Below, piece by piece: positions 41,698 to 51,102 of a stretch of DNA of 55,939 nucleotides. How positions within the stretch are numbered: the stretch's first letter is position 1; each line of letters starts with the position of its first letter. Under the pieces are notes generated by a model. It was not told the origin of the DNA and ran no database searches. It saw only the letters and a program-made list of their open reading frames with translations. The stretch comes from a virus. The stretch covers positions 1 through 55,939 of IMG/VR virus record IMGVR_UViG_3300032282_004797; one strand, given 5' to 3'. The translations under genes and the position numbers were made by a program.

Positions 41698-41751
41698 GTT
41701 GTTTTTTTAAAAAATTTTTATTACTATTATAACAATTAAAAAATATTTTTT

Positions 41752-41991
41752 ATGAAAACATACTATTGGTACACCGTAGCGATTCAATTTGTGATTGAAG
41801 ACGAACAAACAGGTAAAATTAAAAAAATTAAAGAAAATTACATGACTAAAGCAATTTCAATAACAGACGCAGAAGCTAATGTTATCAAGGATTTGGAAGG
41901 GTACATGGGTGATTACAGAATTTTAAATTGTGCCGAATCTAAAGTTGTTAGAGTTTTAATTCCAGAAGGCGTTGATGTCAATGCTGAATAA
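41752..41991 (+). CDS. DUF4494-like small protein
   Basis: A 79-residue protein: YYWYTVAIQFVIEDEQTGKIKKIKENYMTKAISITDAEANVIKDLEG, and a closing AESKVVRVLIPE. This matches the DUF4494 family, which is found almost only in Bacteroidota and their phages and has no known function. It is placed between the protease and the scaffold and is followed by a terminator. It supports the host assignment. Confidence 0.72.
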   Translation: MKTYYWYTVAIQFVIEDEQTGKIKKIKENYMTKAISITDAEANVIKDLEGYMGDYRILNCAESKVVRVLIPEGVDVNAE

Positions 41992-42015
41992 GTTACGGCC
42001 TTAAAATGTATTAAA

Positions 42016-42043
42016 AACCATCCACATCGGGTGGTTTTTTTTT
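42016..42043 (+). terminator. Rho-independent terminator after the DUF4494-like gene
   Basis: AACCATCC (42016-42023) pairs with GGGTGGTT (42029-42036), one T-G wobble, loop ACATC, followed by T to 42043. Confidence 0.82.
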
Positions 42044-42114
42044 GTTTAACCCCCGTGTAATATGACTTAATAAGAATATTTTTTTATTTTTTTTGTTCTT
42101 TTGATATTTTCATA

Positions 42115-42124
42115 GTATTTATTA
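42115..42124 (+). promoter_or_regulatory. Late-promoter-like motif GTATTTATTA
   Basis: The same sequence as at 4472-4481. It lies 41 nt before the scaffold ATG, so the leader would be longer than at other late genes. The leader contains GATAATATATC, a short palindrome. Confidence 0.4.
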
Positions 42125-42165
42125 CTAAGATAATATATCATAATAATTTTTTAATAAATTAAAAC

Positions 42166-43452
42166 ATGAGCAAGACAAATATTTTAGCAGAAACTCTAGC
42201 TGAAATTCAAGAACTAAGAGAAGCTGTTTCTAAAAACGCTAACCATGCGTTGAAAAGCACCCTTAAAGAAGAATTAGAAGAAATTGTCAAAAACAACCTA
42301 GAGGAAGTTAATGACGAAGAGTTAACAGATGACATGCCTGGTGATAATCTACCAGGTGATCAAACAGCAAATAATGATGACGGTATGGGTGATATGCCTG
42401 CTGAACCACAAGATGGTGAAGAGGTTATCGATTTAACCGACAAATCAGATGAGGATGTTATTAATCATTTCAACCTTATGGAACCTGCTGATGAGATCGA
42501 AATCGTACAAACCCCAGAAGGTGGTGTACAAATCAACATCAAAGCCAAAACTGAAGACGAAGAATCTAAAGAAGATTCTGAAGAAGCGCCAGTAGCTACT
42601 GATGATGAGGAGTATAAAACTGAACCAATGGAAGAAATTGTTGATGAAACGGTTGAAATGAAAGAAGAGCCAGTGTATGAGATTGAAATCTCAGAAGAGG
42701 ATCTTAACGAAGTTGCTAAGGAAGCTACAGCTCACATGACTACTAAAGGTGGATCAGTTCCAACAGGTGAAAAGAAACTTGAGGAACCATCTAAAGAAAA
42801 TGGTGTGATCAAAAATGCGGCTACCAAACACATGACTACTAAAGGTGGATCAGTTCCAACAGGTGAAAAGAAACTTGAGGAACCATCTAAAGAAAATGGT
42901 GTGATCAAAAATGCGGCTACGAAAGATATCCAAGAAAGTACACAAAATAAGGCTGGAAACAAAAACAAAGAAAAAGAGTTACATGAAAGCTTGGTAGTTA
43001 TGAGAAAAAAATACCAAGAAACAGTGGCTGAAAATAATAAAAAGACTCAAGAGTTAGATAGCTTTAAAACTTTAGCGGAAGAATTTAAAGGTTCTGAAAC
43101 TGAATATAAATCAGCTATCAAAAATCTTAAGTCTCAGTTACAAGAAGTTGCTTTGTTCTCATCAAACTTAACTTATGCGATCAAATTGATTACTGAAAAC
43201 TCTACAACTAAGGATGAAAAATTCAATATCCTTAAAAGATTCGATTCAGCTAAAAACTTAAACGAGTCAAGAGAAATCTTTAACAGTTTGCAAGATCAGT
43301 TAGTTTCTGGTAAAACAGCAACAAAACAAGTGATTGAAGACAAAATTATGGAAAGTCCAAAAGCTAGTGGTTCTTCAAAATTAAATGAATCAACTGCTTA
43401 TCAAAATCCACAATTATCAAGAATGTTGGATATCATCGGAAAAATTAAATAA
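42166..43452 (+). CDS. Prohead core/scaffold protein (gp22-like)
   Basis: A 428-residue, highly acidic and helical protein directly between protease and major capsid, as T4 gp22 is. The N-terminal 140 residues are mostly Asp/Glu. Residues about 190-253 hold two tandem copies of a 32-residue unit starting HMTTKGGSVPTGEKKLEE. The C-terminal half is coiled coil (ESLVVMRKKYQETVAENNKK, then a helix with SAIKNLKSQLQEVALF). No sequence identity to gp22 is claimed; the call rests on position, composition and coiled coils. Confidence 0.75.
   Translation: MSKTNILAETLAEIQELREAVSKNANHALKSTLKEELEEIVKNNLEEVNDEELTDDMPGDNLPGDQTANNDDGMGDMPAEPQDGEEVIDLTDKSDEDVINHFNLMEPADEIEIVQTPEGGVQINIKAKTEDEESKEDSEEAPVATDDEEYKTEPMEEIVDETVEMKEEPVYEIEISEEDLNEVAKEATAHMTTKGGSVPTGEKKLEEPSKENGVIKNAATKHMTTKGGSVPTGEKKLEEPSKENGVIKNAATKDIQESTQNKAGNKNKEKELHESLVVMRKKYQETVAENNKKTQELDSFKTLAEEFKGSETEYKSAIKNLKSQLQEVALFSSNLTYAIKLITENSTTKDEKFNILKRFDSAKNLNESREIFNSLQDQLVSGKTATKQVIEDKIMESPKASGSSKLNESTAYQNPQLSRMLDIIGKIK
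42733..42924 (+). repeat. 96-bp tandem duplication within the scaffold gene
   Basis: Copy 1 is 42733-42828 and copy 2 is 42829-42924. They differ at one base near the end (CTACC versus CTACG). The period is 96 bp, so the frame is kept. Such near identity at DNA level, including third positions, points to a recent duplication. Confidence 0.95.
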
Positions 43453-43485
43453 TAAATAAAAAAACTTAAAAAAAAAAATACTAAA

Positions 43486-45081
43486 ATGGGAGCATTATTA
43501 GAATCAGGAAAAGTTGGTAACGTAGGTTTAAATCACTTAAAAAGCGTACGTACTGACGTAATTAACAGATGGGACAGCTTAGGACTATTAGAAGGTCTTG
43601 CTGGTCACAGAAAAGAGAATATCGCACAATTATTTGAAAACCAAGCATCACACATGCTTAATGAATCAGTTGCTTTAGGTAACGAAGGTTCTTTCGAAAC
43701 TGTGGTATTCCCAATCGTGAGAAGAGTATTCTCAAAATTATTAGCTAACGAAATCGTTTCGGTTCAAGCTTTAAACTTACCTATTGGTAAATTATTCTAC
43801 TTCATTCCGAAGTTAGATAATTCATCATTTGCTGCTGGTAGCGCAGGTATTCCAAAAACACCTCAAAACGCTGCTGGTACAACATCAAGTACAAACCTTT
43901 ATGATTCTTTCTATGGAGAGAATGGTCTTTATGACAGCTCTAAAGGTCAATATACAGTTTTAACTGGTGCTACAGCTGCTAATATATGGGAATTTAGTTC
44001 ATCAACTACTAGCGGTTATTCACAAGTAGCTGGACCTGTTACAAATTGTCCAATAAGCACAACTTCAATTATCAAAGTTGATTTCGCTGCAAATATTGAT
44101 AACTGGGAAAATGCTGAAGAAGTTATGTCAACATTAAACGTTACATCTGTAACTAGTGGTGCTGACTTTGATTTCTATTTACCAGCTCAAAAATATGGTA
44201 AATCAATCATGGACGCAGATGGTATTGTTTACATCGCAATCGTTAACAATAGTGCTTCTGTAGTATTACCATTGACAGGTTTAACTGTAACAGCTAAAGA
44301 ATACGAATCTTTAGAGTACAATGATCAAATGGGTGAAGTAAGCTTCGAACTTCAATCTGTAACAGTTTCTGTTATCGAAAGAAAGTTAAGAGCTCAATGG
44401 TCTCCAGAATTAGCTCAAGACGTATCAGCGTTCCACAACATTGATGCAGAAGCTGAATTAACAGCTTTATTGTCTGAGCAAGTTGCTGCTGAGATTGACC
44501 GTGAAATCTTAAGAGACTTAAGAAGAGGTGCTGCTTGGAGAATGACTTGGGATTACTCAGCTCAAACTGGTAATGGTGGTATAACTGCTGGTAACGGTTA
44601 CTATACTCAAAAAGATTGGAACCAAACTTTGATCACTGCGATCAACCAAGTTTCTGCACAAATCCACAAAGCTACTTTAAGAGGTGGTGCTAACTGGATC
44701 GTAGTTTCTGCTGAGGTTTCAGCTATCTTGGACGACTTAGAATACTTCCACGTATCTAACGCTGCTCCAGAGCAAGACAAATATAACATGGGTATTGAAA
44801 GAATCGGTTCATTGGGTGGAAGATACCAAGTTTACCGTGATCCTTACTTCCCAGCTGATACAATCTTGATGGGTCACAAAGGTACATCATTATTGGATAC
44901 TGGTTACATTTACGCACCATACGTGCCAATGCAATTAACTCCAACAATGTACAACCCATTCACCTTTGCACCAGTTAAAGGTATTATGACTCGTTACGCT
45001 AAGAAAATGGTTAACAACCGTTTCTATGGTGTAATCAAGTGTAAAAGTATCGTTCAATTCGGTATCACAGGTTTAAGATAA
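43486..45081 (+). CDS. Major capsid protein (gp23-like)
   Basis: A 531-residue HK97-fold capsid subunit, close to T4 gp23 in length. The N-terminal part contains QLFENQASHMLNE and VFPIVRRVFSKLLANEIVSVQ. The middle has ERKLRAQWSPELAQDVSAFHNID and then LLSEQVAAEIDREIL, the best-conserved gp23 blocks. The last third ends PMQLTPTMYNPFTFAPVKG. The N-terminus is probably cut by the gp21-like protease. Codon choice here is shifted to C-ending forms (ttc, aac, atc) compared with neighbours, as expected for a very highly expressed gene. No promoter motif is seen in its 33-nt leader; it is read from the scaffold transcript. Confidence 0.97.
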   Translation: MGALLESGKVGNVGLNHLKSVRTDVINRWDSLGLLEGLAGHRKENIAQLFENQASHMLNESVALGNEGSFETVVFPIVRRVFSKLLANEIVSVQALNLPIGKLFYFIPKLDNSSFAAGSAGIPKTPQNAAGTTSSTNLYDSFYGENGLYDSSKGQYTVLTGATAANIWEFSSSTTSGYSQVAGPVTNCPISTTSIIKVDFAANIDNWENAEEVMSTLNVTSVTSGADFDFYLPAQKYGKSIMDADGIVYIAIVNNSASVVLPLTGLTVTAKEYESLEYNDQMGEVSFELQSVTVSVIERKLRAQWSPELAQDVSAFHNIDAEAELTALLSEQVAAEIDREILRDLRRGAAWRMTWDYSAQTGNGGITAGNGYYTQKDWNQTLITAINQVSAQIHKATLRGGANWIVVSAEVSAILDDLEYFHVSNAAPEQDKYNMGIERIGSLGGRYQVYRDPYFPADTILMGHKGTSLLDTGYIYAPYVPMQLTPTMYNPFTFAPVKGIMTRYAKKMVNNRFYGVIKCKSIVQFGITGLR

Positions 45082-45104
45082 TCTTAAGGGTTACATTAAA
45101 ATAC

Positions 45105-45133
45105 AAAAGGGTGGATTTTTTCCACCCTTTTTT
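45105..45133 (+). terminator. Strong terminator after the major capsid gene
   Basis: AAAAGGGTGGA (45105-45115) and TCCACCCTTTT (45121-45131) form a perfect 11-bp stem around TTTTT, followed by further T. Confidence 0.9.
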
Positions 45134-45136
45134 GTT

Positions 45137-45165
45137 TATATTTGTTTCTTTTTTTACTATATTTG
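45137..45165 (+). promoter_or_regulatory. Tandem TATATTTG promoter boxes, start of glycan operon 2
   Basis: Two exact TATATTTG boxes (45137-45144 and 45158-45165), 21 nt apart, follow the capsid terminator. Upstream TTTG spacing is not ideal for either (TTTG at 45131-45134 is 23 nt from the second). The ATG at 45187 is 21 nt after the second box. Confidence 0.55.
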
Positions 45166-45186
45166 TATGGTTAATTAGAAATATTT

Positions 45187-47940
45187 ATGAAAAAATTACT
45201 ATACATCGCTCCACACCTTTCTACAGGCGGTTTACCACAGTATTTAACTAAAAAAATTGAATTACTTAGAGATTCGTTCGACATTTATGTTGTTGAATGG
45301 TCTAACCACACTGGTGGTGTGTTGGTTGTACAAAGAGATAAAATAACTTCAATGGTTGCACCAGATAAATTCTTTACTCTGGAAGAAAACAAAATGCAAT
45401 TGATTGATATTATTAATCAGGTATCTCCTGATATTGTACACTTAGAAGAAATCCCTGAATATTTCATGGATTTTGAGGTTGCAAAAGAAATCTACAAAAA
45501 AGATCGTAATTATGTTATCGTAGAAACTTCTCACGATTCATCATATGATGCGACACAAAAGAAATTTTTCCCAGACAAATTTATGTTTGTATCTGATTGG
45601 CAAATTAAATTATTTGAATCAATTGATATCCCAAAAGTTCTTGTTGAATACCCAATTGAATATAAACAAAGACCAAATAGAGAAGACGCTTTAAAAGATC
45701 TAGGTTTAGATCCAAATAAAAAACACGTATTACACGTTGGTTTATTTACACCAAGAAAAAATCAAAAAGAATTTTTTGAATACGCTAAATCTTTACCTGA
45801 ATATGTTTTCCACTCTGTTGGTAATCAAGCTGGTAACTTTGCGCATTACTGGGAACCTTTAATGAAGGATAAACCAGAGAATGTTGTTTGGCATGGTGAA
45901 AGAAAAGATGTTGACAGATTCTATCAAGCGATGGATCTATTCTTATTTACATCTAGAGGTACCGATAATGATAAAGAAACAATGCCTTTGGTTATTCGTG
46001 AGGCAATTTCCTGGAACCTACCAATTTTAATTTACAACCTTGGTGTTTATTTGAATTATTTTGATAAATTTGATAACATCAAGTATTTAGATTTTTCTGA
46101 TTTCAATAAAAATTCACTTTTAATTAAAGAAGTTCTTGATAACGGTATACAATTCCAACCAAAAACAAAAGAAATTAATAGAGAAAAAGAAGCTGTAATT
46201 ATTTCAACGTACCCAACAACAAAAAGTGTTTTTGATACAACAGTTGAATCTATTTTAGCGGCTAAAAGAACAGGTAGAAAAGTGATATTAACATCACACT
46301 TACCAATTTCACCAGATCTACAAAGTTTGGTTGATTATTCTATATACGATAAAAATAATATCTTAACCAAACACACATATTACTCTCAAAGTAGATACAG
46401 CGAGGCTGATTTTTTTGCCTTTGTTAATCTAAGAGGTGAGGGTAATGATGTTTACCACGGCCCAACTTGCTATACAAACTATTACAATGGCGCTGCATTG
46501 GCAAATGAATTGGGTATGGAAAAGGTTTATTTTCTTAACTATGATTATGTGCTTAAAAATGACGCTTATTTGGATAATATTTCAAATGTGTTAGATACAA
46601 AATCAGCTTATTTTGGTGATATGCCGAATAACCAAGAAGGACATTCAGTTACAACCTTTTTCATGGGTATTAAACCTAAATTTTATTTAAATACTGTTGA
46701 GCCGATATTCTGTGCGCAAGATTATGAGAATTTAAGAACTAAATGGGGTTCATTTAGTAATGGGTATGAGAATATGATGTATTTTGCGTTCAAAGATAAA
46801 ATGAATCAAATTGAATTGGTTGGTGAAGAACAGTTTAAAACTGAAGTTGCAACTAATTTCCATCACAGAGATTACTCTAGAGTTGAATACTTTACCGTAT
46901 TACCAACTAATATACCTAATTCATTTGCTGTTTATTTCCAAGTTTCAAATTCAATTGATAGTAGAATCGTTAATATTAAGATTAATAAAAACGGATCTTT
47001 ATTAAAAGAAGAACAAATCACTGTAACTGGTAGAGGTGCTTGGTACAATATGGTTAGCTATAACCTAGAAGAAAACGCTATTTATACTGTTGATTACCAA
47101 TCATTTGATAAAGATACGCAACAATTTATTGAAAGTAAATTTATAGAAATCGACAATAACTACATCATTAACCAGCTACCTAATAACGGTATGTTTGAAT
47201 ACAAAGGTGATCACAACAGTGTTAATTTATTAACTAATAACGATGCGTCTAAACCTAAAATTAGAATTGTACATTTGGTTACAGAACCATCAAGTAACCC
47301 CAAAGAATTAAGATCGGCTTTTTCTTTAAAAGATTTCGCTAATACTTTTGACAACGTTGAATACTATCAAAAAGTTAATCTAATCTATAGGGAGTTACCA
47401 CCAGCGGATACATGTAATAGACCACATGATGTTGCGCCTGAGCCAGGGTACTTTAAATTATCACCAGGACATTATGGTTGTTTCTTAGCGCATAAGAATG
47501 GTATTACTTTACCAGATAATGATAAATATGATTTCATACTTGTATTTGAAGGTGATGTTATTATCGATGCTCCATACCAAGAACTATACGATAACTTAAT
47601 CAGATGGTCTCAATTGGCTAAAGAAGAAAATGTTGATATGGTTGGTTTTGGTAACTACTGTGCTGAAAGATATAGTGGTGAACGTGAGGATTTAATGCTT
47701 AATTTAAGTATTTTTGCGCCAGCACAATCCTACTTGATTAATAGAGAAAAATTACCTACTTTTGTGGAAAAATTTAATAATTGTAAATGGGATGCATTTG
47801 ATTTGTGGATGACAAAGGTTGCTGGTTTACACGGTGCCATGGCTAACAAGATCTATACTAAACATTTACCAGGTTATTCTATTGTGGATAAAAAAGATAA
47901 GAATAAAGACAACGATTACGCAGCAATTTTTACTAATTAA
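45187..47940 (+). CDS. Three-part glycosyltransferase (GT4 / middle GT-like / GT25-like)
   Basis: A 917-residue protein with three modules. Residues 1-330 are GT-B: LLYIAPHLSTGGLPQYLTKK, HVLHVGLFTPRKNQKEFFEY, and TSRGTDNDKETMPLVIREAISW with the donor-binding Glu. Residues about 330-640 form a middle module with VILTSHLPISPDL, YHGPTCYTNYYNGAALANELG and YFLNYDYVL, and then a beta-rich part. Residues about 690-917 look like GT25 (LPS-type): VNLIYRELPP, LSPGHYGCFLAHKNGI and FILVFEGDVIID, with the E-x-D acidic site. Such modular enzymes can build several linkages. It starts from ATG 45187 and is joined to the next by TAATG. Confidence 0.82.
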   Translation: MKKLLYIAPHLSTGGLPQYLTKKIELLRDSFDIYVVEWSNHTGGVLVVQRDKITSMVAPDKFFTLEENKMQLIDIINQVSPDIVHLEEIPEYFMDFEVAKEIYKKDRNYVIVETSHDSSYDATQKKFFPDKFMFVSDWQIKLFESIDIPKVLVEYPIEYKQRPNREDALKDLGLDPNKKHVLHVGLFTPRKNQKEFFEYAKSLPEYVFHSVGNQAGNFAHYWEPLMKDKPENVVWHGERKDVDRFYQAMDLFLFTSRGTDNDKETMPLVIREAISWNLPILIYNLGVYLNYFDKFDNIKYLDFSDFNKNSLLIKEVLDNGIQFQPKTKEINREKEAVIISTYPTTKSVFDTTVESILAAKRTGRKVILTSHLPISPDLQSLVDYSIYDKNNILTKHTYYSQSRYSEADFFAFVNLRGEGNDVYHGPTCYTNYYNGAALANELGMEKVYFLNYDYVLKNDAYLDNISNVLDTKSAYFGDMPNNQEGHSVTTFFMGIKPKFYLNTVEPIFCAQDYENLRTKWGSFSNGYENMMYFAFKDKMNQIELVGEEQFKTEVATNFHHRDYSRVEYFTVLPTNIPNSFAVYFQVSNSIDSRIVNIKINKNGSLLKEEQITVTGRGAWYNMVSYNLEENAIYTVDYQSFDKDTQQFIESKFIEIDNNYIINQLPNNGMFEYKGDHNSVNLLTNNDASKPKIRIVHLVTEPSSNPKELRSAFSLKDFANTFDNVEYYQKVNLIYRELPPADTCNRPHDVAPEPGYFKLSPGHYGCFLAHKNGITLPDNDKYDFILVFEGDVIIDAPYQELYDNLIRWSQLAKEENVDMVGFGNYCAERYSGEREDLMLNLSIFAPAQSYLINREKLPTFVEKFNNCKWDAFDLWMTKVAGLHGAMANKIYTKHLPGYSIVDKKDKNKDNDYAAIFTN

Positions 47941-48533
47941 TGTATTTACACGGACATAAATTAAATACTAAACACCCAGATTTTAATATTGGGTGGTGTG
48001 AATCAGTCTTTAAGGAGATTTGGTTAGACCACGAGTATTCAAGATATGGTGTTGAGGTGGAAAAAGGTGATATCGTTGTTGACTGTGGTGCTAATGTTGG
48101 TTTCTTTACCAACTACGCTTTGAATTATCGTAAAGCAAAACATGTTTATTCATTTGAATGTGATGAAACATATGTTGAATGTTTAAGAGAAAACACAAAC
48201 GAAAACGTTACTATAAAAAAAGCTTTTGTTTCTGATAGAAATGAAGAAGGTCATTACAACATAGAAAGAATGTTGAATGAATTCGGTTTAACACATATTG
48301 ATTTCATTAAAGTTGACATTGAATGGTGGGAATACCCTCTGTTAGTTAACATGTCAGATGATACAATGAAAAGAGCTAATAAATGGGTGATCGAATTACA
48401 TAGTATCTATGATAATTATGATAAAATATTAGATATAATTGAAAAATTTACTTTAAATGGTTTTGATGTCAATTATGAACAAGTGCATAAAGAAACAAAT
48501 CTAGCATTATTATACGCAAAAAAAAGAATATGA
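47940..48533 (+). CDS. FkbM-family methyltransferase
   Basis: A 197-residue SAM-dependent methyltransferase. IVVDCGANVGFFTNYA is the SAM-binding loop, VYSFECDE follows with the acidic residue, and HIDFIKVDIEWWEYPLL is the FkbM-type motif. FkbM enzymes usually O-methylate sugars or polyketides, so this enzyme probably caps or edits a glycan. It starts inside the stop of the big GT and overlaps the next gene by 4 nt. Confidence 0.9.
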   Translation: MYLHGHKLNTKHPDFNIGWCESVFKEIWLDHEYSRYGVEVEKGDIVVDCGANVGFFTNYALNYRKAKHVYSFECDETYVECLRENTNENVTIKKAFVSDRNEEGHYNIERMLNEFGLTHIDFIKVDIEWWEYPLLVNMSDDTMKRANKWVIELHSIYDNYDKILDIIEKFTLNGFDVNYEQVHKETNLALLYAKKRI

Positions 48534-49480
48534 AAATTTGTCAAGTACATCCAGGATGCGGAATCCCAGTACCACCACCTAATTGGGGTGCTGTAGAAAA
48601 AATAGTATGGGAATTTACCCAGAATTTAAGATTATTAGGACACGAAGTTGACATTAAATATGCCAATGAGATCCAACCAGGTGAATACGATGTTGTTCAC
48701 GTACATATGGCTAATTTATGCCATTTTTTACATGATAGAGGTATACCATACATTTATCAGTTACATGACCATCATGCATATTATTACGGTAAAGGGTCGT
48801 ATGTTTTTAACCAAAATAATAGGGCTATCCTTGAATCACAGGTATCGTTAATGCCAGGTAAATTCTTGGTACCGTATTTTGAAACAGAAAAAGCGATTTA
48901 TTTTTCGCATGGTGTAAACACAGATTTTTACCACCCATCAGACGTTAGACCAAAAGAACATAAATTATTATGTTTGGCTAATAACGGTTTAGCTGGTATG
49001 GATGGTTATGATAGAAAAGGGTTTGGTTTTGCTATTCAAGCGGCAATGGCAAGAAATTTACCAATTACAATTGCTGGGCCAAGAAATAACCAAAATTTCT
49101 TTAATGAAAATCCATGGGTTAATGGTTACGCTAAATTATCAATCGAATGGGAACCAAATCAAGATGAATTGGTTGATTTATATCACAGACACACAATTTT
49201 TATGCACCCATCTGAATTAGAAGCTGGACACCCTAATTTAACGATATTAGAGGCCGCTGCATGTGGTTTACCGATTAATGGGGCCATTGAGATGGAAACT
49301 GATTTTAATGGTATGTGGAGAGCTCCTAGAAAGGTCACAGAAATTGTACGTGGTTTAGATGACATTATCGCTAATTATGATGGATACCGTGAAAGAGCTA
49401 TACAACACGCTGAATCTTTATCATGGTATAACAGATCAAAAGAATTATTAGAGGTTTACAAACAATACACAGAACAATGA
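48530..49480 (+). CDS. Glycosyltransferase, GT4-like
   Basis: A 316-residue GT-B enzyme. ICQVHPGCGIPVPPPNWGAVEKIVWEF carries the N-terminal glycine/proline loop of GT4. YDVVHVHMAN and FSHGVNTDFYHP are the usual core blocks. MHPSELEAGHPNLTILEAAACGLPI includes the EX7E-type donor site. It overlaps the gene before as ATGA and the carbamoyltransferase after it by 4 nt. Confidence 0.9.
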   Translation: MKICQVHPGCGIPVPPPNWGAVEKIVWEFTQNLRLLGHEVDIKYANEIQPGEYDVVHVHMANLCHFLHDRGIPYIYQLHDHHAYYYGKGSYVFNQNNRAILESQVSLMPGKFLVPYFETEKAIYFSHGVNTDFYHPSDVRPKEHKLLCLANNGLAGMDGYDRKGFGFAIQAAMARNLPITIAGPRNNQNFFNENPWVNGYAKLSIEWEPNQDELVDLYHRHTIFMHPSELEAGHPNLTILEAAACGLPINGAIEMETDFNGMWRAPRKVTEIVRGLDDIIANYDGYRERAIQHAESLSWYNRSKELLEVYKQYTEQ

Positions 49481-51102
49481 GAATATTAGGACTTTCAGCT
49501 GGATCACATTCTTGTGGTATAAGCTTAATAGAAGATGGTAAAATAATTTTTTCCTTAGAGGAAGAAAGACATACAAGGGTAAAAGTTTACAAAGATTTTT
49601 ATAGTAATTATTTCAGGTTTCCACAACAATCAATTATTGAAGCTATTAATAAATTTAATTTAGATACCAACTCAATTGATTACATAACAAGTTATTACCC
49701 AAAACATGAGGTTAAAATATTTTGGGAAAGTATGAATTTGGGTCCATTCCCAGAACAAAAATTTATTTTTGTTGATCACCATGATTCACATGCAGCCACT
49801 GCATATTATATGAGTGGTTTTGACGAAGATACACTTGTTGTTACAATGGACGCAAGTGGTGGTCAGTATAGTGCAAAATATTTTATTGGTTCCAACAGTC
49901 ACCTAGAATATATTGATGGGTTAGATTTAACAAGAAAATCTTTTGGTCATTATTACGCAATGTTAACAGAATTTTTGGGTTTTAGACGACTTAAAGATGA
50001 GGGTAAAGTTGTTGGTATGGCAGCGCATGGTAGGCATGATACTATTTCATATCAAGCATTCAATGAATGTATCAATATCGAAGGTATACATACAGATAAA
50101 GATCAATCAGATGTATTACTTGGTCAAGTGTATGTTGATTTCTACACCAAATACTATAAAACATTAGGGTCTAAAGTTTTTTTTGGTACAAAAGCTGATT
50201 TAGCGTACACAGGACAACTTGTTTTTGAAGAAAAGATATTACAAGTATTCAATAACCTACATAACATGTATCCTAATGTTAAAAAAGTTGCTGTTGCTGG
50301 TGGTGTTTTTGCTAATGTTAAATTAAACAAACGTATTAACGAATTATATTGGGTTGATGAAATGTTTGTTGCCCCACCAATGGGTGATGAAGGTTGTCCA
50401 CTTGGTTGTGCTTTAATGGTGCATAAAATGTTTACACCAGATTTTAAACCGTTTAAGTTGGATAACATGTTCATGGGAACATCTTATACTGATGCTGAGG
50501 TTGGTGAGCATTATTGGGACCAAAACAAATTTTCAAGAGAGATATTCACACCAGAATTGGCAGCAAAATATCTTGCTGAGGGTAAAATCATGGGTGTTTT
50601 CAACGGTAGGTATGAACATGGTCCAAGAGCTTTGGGTAATAGGAGTATTATTGGTGAAGTAACTAACCCAGATACCTATGATAAGATTAATAATAAGCTT
50701 CAAAGAAACGATTTCATGCCATTTGCACCAGCTGTTATGGAAGAACATGCCGATACAATCTTTAATGTCACCAAATCAAGGTACACAGCTGAGTTTATGA
50801 CCATGTTGTATGATACAAGACCTGAATGGGCTGACAGAATACCAACAGTTGTTCACCCTAAAGATAAAACAGCTAGAATACAAATAGTAACCAAAACAAG
50901 TAACCCAACATTTTATAAGATATTGGATGAATACAATAAATTATCTGGTGTACCTGTTCTTTTAAATACATCATTCAATGTACATGAAGAACCAATCGTA
51001 TGCCACCCGAACGAAGCGTTTAACCATCTGGAAAATGATGTCGTTGACTTATTAATAATAAACAATTTTATCTATAGAAAATATGAAGGACATATTAATT
51101 AA
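49477..51102 (+). CDS. Carbamoyltransferase (NodU/TobZ family)
   Basis: A 541-residue O-carbamoyltransferase. The N-terminal YrdC/kinase-like half has ILGLSAGSHSCGISLIEDG, FVDHHDSHAATAYY (iron-binding His residues in the family) and VTMDASGG. The middle has VAVAGGVFANVKLNKRI. The C-terminal half has GVFNGRYEHGPRALGNRSII. Relatives in Nod factor and aminoglycoside synthesis transfer carbamoyl from carbamoyl phosphate to a sugar hydroxyl. The full two-domain length is kept, so it is likely active. It overlaps the heptosyltransferase-like gene by 20 nt. Confidence 0.95.
   Translation: MRILGLSAGSHSCGISLIEDGKIIFSLEEERHTRVKVYKDFYSNYFRFPQQSIIEAINKFNLDTNSIDYITSYYPKHEVKIFWESMNLGPFPEQKFIFVDHHDSHAATAYYMSGFDEDTLVVTMDASGGQYSAKYFIGSNSHLEYIDGLDLTRKSFGHYYAMLTEFLGFRRLKDEGKVVGMAAHGRHDTISYQAFNECINIEGIHTDKDQSDVLLGQVYVDFYTKYYKTLGSKVFFGTKADLAYTGQLVFEEKILQVFNNLHNMYPNVKKVAVAGGVFANVKLNKRINELYWVDEMFVAPPMGDEGCPLGCALMVHKMFTPDFKPFKLDNMFMGTSYTDAEVGEHYWDQNKFSREIFTPELAAKYLAEGKIMGVFNGRYEHGPRALGNRSIIGEVTNPDTYDKINNKLQRNDFMPFAPAVMEEHADTIFNVTKSRYTAEFMTMLYDTRPEWADRIPTVVHPKDKTARIQIVTKTSNPTFYKILDEYNKLSGVPVLLNTSFNVHEEPIVCHPNEAFNHLENDVVDLLIINNFIYRKYEGHIN

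Noticed and set aside
42732-42968. Leftward frame with two identical blocks
   Set aside because: It is antisense to the 96-bp duplication in the scaffold-like gene and has no start context of its own.
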